From Sipunculus nudus (lineage: Eukaryota; Annelida; Sipuncula; Golfingiida; Sipunculidae), in the NCBI GenBank assembly GCA_026874595.1, contig CM049311.1, positions 17,073,676 to 17,137,675 of the forward strand: a DNA stretch of 64,000 nt, given 5' to 3'. Each line of letters begins with the position of its first letter. The stretch's first letter is position 1. A program made the translations under genes and the position numbers. Positions 57,617 through 64,000 of the stretch are shown here, piece by piece. The notes beneath the pieces were generated by a model. The model ran no database searches. It saw only the letters and a list, made by a program, of their open reading frames with translations, and was not told the origin of the DNA.

Positions 57617-59962
57617 TACTTCATAGCCTGGCAGAATGTTTTAACCTCTAGAAAGAACGGTTTTGAGGAGGTGAAGAGTCCGGCCCTAGTAGCATGGTGA
57701 ATTAAGGAAGATGTATGCATGGTGAGAGTAGAAGGCTGACAAAGTCCAGCACTGTGCTGAAACTTATCAAAGCAGTATATGGAACCTGCAAACAAAGTGC
57801 CACCCCTCCTCCATACAAACTTCATGCACCATTACAAGTGAAAAGTGTCAACAATGAGAGAAATTTCCACTCATACATATAGACTTTCCACCGTCATTGC
57901 AGATAAACTGGAACAGATCCATCAGTAACCTATAGGATTGAATCCTATTCGAGCTATACTACAGGAGGTTATGAGGTTATGAGGTTATACATGTGCATAT
58001 TAAATAAACATGTTAGCAGCATGTTTTTTTCATTATATTTGACAGAGCTTGTTCTAATTAGACTAGAGCTAGATATGGCTTAAATTTCAAGACATGATCT
58101 CATGTACAGGTATAAATTCAAGACCGAGGTCAATTCCGTCCTTTACATCATATGGCAAAATTACTTGTGATCCCCGAGTACCTTCGTTCTGTATCCTCCA
58201 TAATTTCACTGTTTTAGAACTGCTTTATGTTTTTACAATGCATGGGTGACCATCTTGGATGTCATATTTGATATTTTAGGTTACATGTTTACCCAATAAT
58301 ACTTCTCATCTTAATATTTTGATTTGTATACCCTAAAACCTAGAGGCACACATCAAACTCGCATTTGTGATAAAAAGTAACTGCTGCTAACCATATTAGT
58401 GTAGGATTATTCGGCGGCCATTCCTTTTACTGTCTCGGATATATAGGTTACCAACTGATTCAGGCTTTATTTTTACTTTTCCTTTATCACTGGAAACGTT
58501 TTAACCCTAAAAAGAATAGCTATTGGCACCAAATTACGGCAATAACATATGGAGTGACTGGAAATGATGTAATCGGTAGCCATTTTGAGCCAATTTGATT
58601 TGCCAGTCCCATGACTGCACAGCGATGCGTTATTTGGTTTCAATGGATTCACAAACCCAAAATGTAGTAGTAGTAATAGATACCAACATTTCAACCCTAT
58701 GGTGAAAAATAAATGTTGAGGCAATTTTTCAGATTTTACGGCCGTTTTGGACGCCATCTTGGTTATGCCAGTTACATAAATACGTAATGTATTGTTGGTC
58801 CCATGCAGTGGATTTCTTGAGCCCAAACACCTGGCAGTAGATACAAACATGATTTATACCCATTTTCGGTTTAAACAATATTTTATTGCAAATCACACGG
58901 GTATAAGAAAACAGGGCACAGGCCTTTATTAATTCTTCTTCTTTAAACATTTTTATAAGGACTTGGCGGCTATTTTGGACGCCATCGTAGATCTTTCAGT
59001 AACAACAATACGTGATGATGTTTTTATTGGTTCCATTGGATTTCTGAAACCAAAAAACCCAATAGTAGAAACCAAAATTACAAATCTGTGATGAATACTA
59101 AATGATTCATGGCCACCTGAGGGGCCAGGCGGCCTACTTGGACTCCATTTTAAAAATAACAACTTCCCCAGTGTCCTATTTTGGTAAACTTTGATATATT
59201 GTTAAGCTTGTCTTATAGTACAGAACATCACCGTAAACCAATTTCTTGCAATTTGTTGGGTATTATTCATATTTTGACCTGTCTACTTCGGTTCCTGCGC
59301 AGAAAAGAAGAATGATCGCCTTATCCAGTTAATAAATACAACAAAATAAAATGAGTACATGACCAAATAATTTGTACATTACTGTTTCCAAACATGTTGC
59401 TGAAAATAGTTTTTTTATTAATACAACATATTTGCGTCAATTAAAATCCTTTGGGGTCCGGTAAATTATCTGCCTATATATTTAGCCGGACTCTACGTTC
59501 GGTGCAAAAATTTTGCCAGTTTCGAACCCTAACATGTGTTCTACAGCAGATAATTTCACATGTTTAATCGTTTTGATATCGCTAGTAATGGGGTTAAGAT
59601 CACACATTTTATTTTATTATTTTTTTTTGGTTAGAGATAACCGCCTCCATTTTGCTTTTAAATGCTAGCTATACTCTAAGTATTTGTACATCTGCATAAC
59701 CCCATTCCGGTTTCGGACTATACGTGACAGGGCAGCATCACACGCTTCCTCTCATTTCATATCCTGGTGTTTACCAGGTGTGGTGACTTCTGCACCTGCG
59801 GGCTCTGGATGTGTTATCTTGGGTCATACCTTCGAGGAACTCCTGAAAAGCGTGTTCGTTTGTGAGTGAAACACGGCCGTTTGGCACGGCCTTACCATTA
59901 AGCCTGCAGAGCCCTCAGCCTGGGCGGGGGCCCACCATGAAAAATCTCACCGCCTCGGCTAA

Positions 59963-60016
59963 GAATGGACCTCACGATCTTCCGGCTTTGAGTCCTGTGC
60001 TCTACCCAGGAGCCAC
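59963..60016 (-). repeat. tRNA-like segment, minus strand (SINE relic)
   Basis: On the minus strand TGGCTCCTGGGTAGAGCA resembles a tRNA A box/D arm, and GAGGTCCATTC, about 35 bases later, a B box. The intervening 'ggactcaaagccgg' does not form a proper anticodon arm, so a tRNA-derived SINE is more likely than a gene. Confidence 0.45.
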
Positions 60017-61374
60017 ATGCAGAAGTTGGTCTTGGGTTGAGATCACATTTTAATATGTTACCATATATAACGAAATTCTCAAATTGATTTAGTCTAATGC
60101 CATCCCTGATAACTTTTTTTTGCGAATGCGGCATCAGGGTGTATACAGGTGAACCGTGGTTAACTGATGGCACTATAAGTTGATGCGCACTTTCATTTGT
60201 AATACTATCAGCCAAAACACTTTATCTGATAGAAACGAACAAAAAAGTTGAGGACATGCAGCACAGAAAACAAATTTATGGGCATTATGTCTTTCTAATC
60301 TTTCAGTTAAAGTACTTGGAAGAAAAAATAAATAAAAGATCACCAACACTGGTTTAATTTTAAGTATGATTTAAAATAAAACAATGACAAGAACTGTCAA
60401 TCAACTGCTGTGTATAATTTTGAGCGATAATATGAATATTTTCATACTAGTTATTTTTTCCGGACCCTGATTGGATTAATCTGACTGTCTCTAGCCCCAG
60501 TTATAACCAAATTCTGTTTTAAGATATTATCGATATATATAGACCCCATCAGCTATAAACTTATAATTGCATAAAAGATCATGAAGTAGTAACACTTTAG
60601 AATGTTTAAAAGGAATTGATAAGGAATACACTTTATTTATCAACAGATTTGTTTCTAAGGCTCAAACTATAGCTATAATAACTATATTTTACAAATTTAC
60701 TTACGTGTAAATATTTTGTTTGATACAAAACAATCGATAAGAGCACCGACCAGGTGTCACACCACACACGCAGCGGACATATATTTCTCATGGCCCGTTG
60801 CCAAATCTGAAACAGCTGGCAGTCTGGCAAAGTTATAAATAGATACAAACCGAATATTGGCTGGTTGCCGAACCTGTTTATACATAATGAAAGACTTTGC
60901 CTACAATGCTTTTTAGACATATTCATCAGATATTTTTATCAAAATATGTAGAATAAAAACAGATACTATTTGAAAGCAGAATCAGAATACAGATATACTC
61001 ATAATCTGCATGCATTTGTAAGCAAGTGCACATCTTACACATAAGTTGCATATGGAACTTTTTAAACTTCTTGTACAGTTCTGCTTTTAAACCACAGGGC
61101 TCACAATATGTTACTATAACATCAATCTCCTAGCTGTGTTAACCGGAGAATCTCACAGTCATTTTATTTATAAAGGACTCATAATTAAGGCAAAAATCAT
61201 TTTGAACATTTGAGTAATCCTGAACAGAGGCCACCATAGAATCATTTTGTGCAGGGTTTAGGAATTTTAAATAGCAGTTTTGCAGCAGAAGATTTTATAT
61301 AGGCCTACTTGGCCACATGAGCAACTTAAGTGTTCTATGACTCTACTAAAAATCAATGAACTGATCTAATGGAA
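60017..61374. other. Non-coding stretch, no feature assigned
   Basis: AT-rich with scattered short frames. The minus-strand 97-codon frame at 60633-60926 (MNMSKKHCRQSLSLCINRFG...) matches nothing I recognise. Confidence 0.4.
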
Positions 61375-63095
61375 TCACGTACGGAAGACGGACGACGCCA
61401 CACCGTCACATAAGCTCACAGGTTCACTAAAATCTACTGAGCTATAGCGATCACTCTTTGTCCGTCGTCCGTCCGTCCGTCCGTTTACAGGGCACAAACG
61501 GTAATCATAAGACCTAGAAACTTCTTACTGTACATCGAAAGAGGTCCATAAAAAAATTAGGTCTCTGTTACCCATATTCTTTGAGCTGTGGGGCTCCGAA
61601 GTACCCCCCCCCCCCCAAGAATAATGGAAAATTTGATACAAAAGCTCAAGTATCTAACAACTAATACATTGATCCCCATGATTCTTTGCATGCTTATTCA
61701 TCATGGAGTGTTTCATCAATTTCTGCAGACTGGTGGCGCCACCTGTATTTTTTCGATTTTTTTACCTCTATTTTTGAGACCTAAAATGATGCGTTCATCT
61801 GTTAACAGGGCACAAATCGTAACGACTGGACCTAGAATCTTCTTTCTTGACTTGCAGGGAGGCCCATAAAATTAGGTCTCTGTTACCCGAAACCCTATGA
61901 GCTATAGGGCTTCAAAGTACTCCCCAGTATAATGGAACATTTGATACAAAAGCTCAAGTATCTGGACAACTAATGCATTGGAGTGTTTCAACAGTTTCTG
62001 CAGACTGGTGGTGCCACCTGTATCTTTTCAATTTTTTACGATTTTATCTCTGTTTTTGAAACCTTAAAAGATGCGGTCTTCTGTTAACAGGGCACGAATC
62101 GTAACGACTGGACCTAGAATCGTCTCTCTTGACGTGCTGAGAGGCACATTAGATGTCTCCTTGGAAACCTCATATTAGGTCTCTGTTACTCAAACCTACT
62201 GAGCCATGGGGCTTTGAAGTACCCTCCAGAATAATGGAAAATTTGATACAAAAGCTAAAGTATCTGAACAACTAATGCATTGATCACCATGACTGAAAGT
62301 CATCTGAGCTATAGCGATCACCCTTTGTCCGTCATCCGTCCGGCCGTCTGTCCAACCGTCCGTCCGTTAACAGGGCACAAAACATAATGACTTGACCTGG
62401 AATCTTCTAACCTTACATCCGGGGAGGTTCATAAAAATTCTCCTTAGAAACCTGAAATTAGGTCTCTGTTACCCATATTCTCCGAGCTACGGGTCTCGGA
62501 AGTACCCCCAAGAATAATAAAAAAAAATTGATAAAAAAGCTCAAGTATCTGAAAAACTAATGCATTGATCCAAATGATTTTTTGCATGCATACTGATCAT
62601 GGACTGGTTGGGGTGCTAGCTGTATTTTTTCGAATTTTAATATTTCGAAATCACTTTCTGAATAACTAATGCACTGATGGCCATAATTTTTTTTCATGCA
62701 TATTGATCATGGAGTGTTTTATCAGTTGCTGTATTAATACTGCTGGCGCCACCTGTATTTCTTCAAAATTACATGTATTTTTTTCTCTGTTTGAGACTTT
62801 CAAATGAAATGGACTTCCGGCAGAAAGGCACAAATTGTAACCGTTGCACCTAGAAGCTTCTCACATTACATCCTGGGAGGTCAATGAAAAGTCTCCTTGG
62901 AAACATGAAATAAGGTCTCTGCCATCTCCTCCAAGCTTTGGGGCTTGTAAGTACCCCCCCCCCCCCCCCCGGGATAATGAAAAGTTTGATACTAAAGCTT
63001 CAATATATGAATAACTAATGCATTGATTGCCATGATTCTTTGCTTATTTGGGGGTTTCATTAGTTCCTGCAAACTGGCGATGCCATGCACCTGTA
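61375..63095 (-). repeat. Inverted arrays of the TCAGCTGAGC family
   Basis: Read on the minus strand these are the same core units as at 36000-37090 and 48140-48770. At least two 3' ends appear: near 61430 ('gagctatagcgatcactctt' then (GTCC)n) and near 62285 ('tgactgaaagtcatctgagc' then (GTCC)n), so two or more elements lie in tandem or nested. Core landmarks 'tggcgccacctgtatttttt' and 'aacagggcacaaatcgtaac' recur about every 300-350 bp. A plus-strand 3' end of another family (61380-61437) abuts the first. Confidence 0.75.
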
Positions 63096-64000
63096 TCTTT
63101 ATGCCCATCCCTTACAGGGGAGGCATATTATTTCCAGTGCAGTTGTCTGTCAATGTCGTCTTCATCTGTAGGATATCTTGTGAACACGATAACTTTGAAG
63201 GGCTGCATATTTTCCGTCAAAATTTAAAACACTCAATTGTTCATATCCAAAATCTGGGAGGAGTTAAAAAAAACTGGTGACCTCGGCGTTCATCTTCAAG
63301 GTCAAATCTGCTGGAATTTTTTTGAGCCCCATAACTTTTGAAGTATTCCTCATTTTGTCCTCAAATTTGGTACACTTATTGTTCCTTCAAAGTTCTCGGT
63401 CGCTTTTGAAACCCGGTGACCTTGACCAGGATCTTAAAGGTCAAATCAGTGGCATATTATACCTATTGTGTTGTGAACGCGATAACATTTGAAGTATTTC
63501 ACATTTTGTCCCGAATTTGGTACACCAATTGTTCCAACCAAAATCACGAAATAGTTCGAAAATCTGTGACCTTGACCTCCTTGGTCAAATCTTCAGAAAT
63601 GTGAAATTTTTGTGAACCCCATAACTTTTGAAGTATTTTACAATTTGTCCTTAAGTTTGGTTAACCAATTGTCACTACCAAGTTCTCTGACAAGTTTAAA
63701 ACCTGGTGACCTTGACCAGGAAAATCAAGGTCAAATCATCTGAATTATAGTTATTGTCTTGTAAAGATGATAACTTTTGAAGTATTTCGCATTTTTCAAA
63801 TGAAGCAGTTGTCCATTAACAGGGCACAAATCATGAGTGTTGGACCTAAAATCTTCTAACTTGAAATCCTCGAGGTTCCATGAAAAATATCCTTGGAAAC
63901 TTTAAACAAGGTCATTTGCAAATTAGGGGAGAAAACATGATTTTTAAGCACCAAGTGAGTCAGATGGGGCACAAATTTGATCCATTTGGCCTAAAATCCT
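63096..64000 (-). mobile_element. Hairpin-ended array element, minus orientation, runs off the window
   Basis: On the minus strand the 3' end is TATGCCTCCCC...GGGATGGGCAT (63101-63126), resembling the ATGCCCC-family hairpin of copy A, followed by AAAG. To the right are units of about 140-155 bp marked by 'ataacttttgaagtatt' (about 63328, 63483, 63621, 63769) with 'ggtgaccttgaccaggatct' motifs. The 5' end is outside the window. Confidence 0.65.

Larger units (their letters stand above)
54836..59285. mobile_element. Foldback-like element with subrepeat-built arms
   Basis: The left arm (54836 to about 55345) and right arm (about 58240-59285) are inverted copies: left 'gtttaccaaaatggtacact' equals inverted right 'GTTTACCAAAATAGGACACT', and the outer 'agacgggtcaagg' pairs with inverted 'AGACAGGTCAAAA'. 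The arms are built from units of roughly 130-170 bp ('ccaataaaaacatcattacg', 'ggcgtccaaaatggccgcca', 'agtccttaaaaatgg'), two or three on the left and more on the right. This is the plan of foldback elements. The open frames at 58473-59162 are made by these units. The 2.9-kb middle includes the nested array element at 56310-57616. Exact ends and target duplication are unresolved. Confidence 0.72.

Noticed and set aside
58473-58850. 125-codon minus-strand frame
   Set aside because: It lies in the subrepeats of the foldback-like element, and similar short frames recur in neighbouring units.

Overview
The window is AT-rich animal nuclear DNA. It has small coding exons with GT-AG introns, two recognisable conserved genes, and far more repeat than gene. 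The repeats are arrays carrying 'tgaccttgacctttgacc' and (GGAC)n, TIR elements, tRNA-like SINEs and an L2/CR1-like LINE remnant. Together they suggest a marine invertebrate, most likely a mollusc. That is an inference from repeat style; the genes themselves only say 'metazoan'.

Layout: (1) 1-258 may hold the last exon of an unrecognised + strand gene. (2) 784-9442 is a near-identical direct duplication of about 4.3 kb. (3) 9840-12058 holds a hAT-type element and a Mutator-like MITE, each with a perfect target-site duplication. (4) 12544-21159 (+) is HTATSF1 (Tat-SF1/Cus2 family splicing factor): seven coding exons, 549 aa. (5) 21280-25192 is a cluster of DNA transposons, including a TA-flanked element nested in a hAT element. 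(6) 25193-32722 is mostly unassigned AT-rich DNA with a 197-bp tandem duplication. (7) 32723-49508 (-) is CUEDC2: eight coding exons, 301 aa, only 906 coding bases spread over 16.8 kb because the introns are full of repeats. (8) 49517-64000 has no recognised gene; it holds a foldback-like element and further repeat arrays.

HTATSF1 and CUEDC2 converge. They are not known to act together: the first is nuclear and works with the U2 snRNP, the second is a ubiquitin-binding adaptor. Both first coding exons have an acceptor-like AG only 6-8 nt before the ATG, so each gene probably has untranslated first exon(s) further upstream.

The most unusual signal is a set of repeat families with unrelated sequence but one shared plan: a 5' ACTAG-like start, a short perfect palindrome, a 9-12 nt motif, a tandem-repeat core, a (GGAC/CAGA)n stretch, and a 3' hairpin carrying the complement of the 5' motif, followed by (T)AAAA. 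This resembles Helentron-associated (DINE/HINE-like) non-autonomous elements. A second pattern is a set of hAT elements with similar CAGG(G/C)TTNGG ends, each with its own subterminal short-repeat array.
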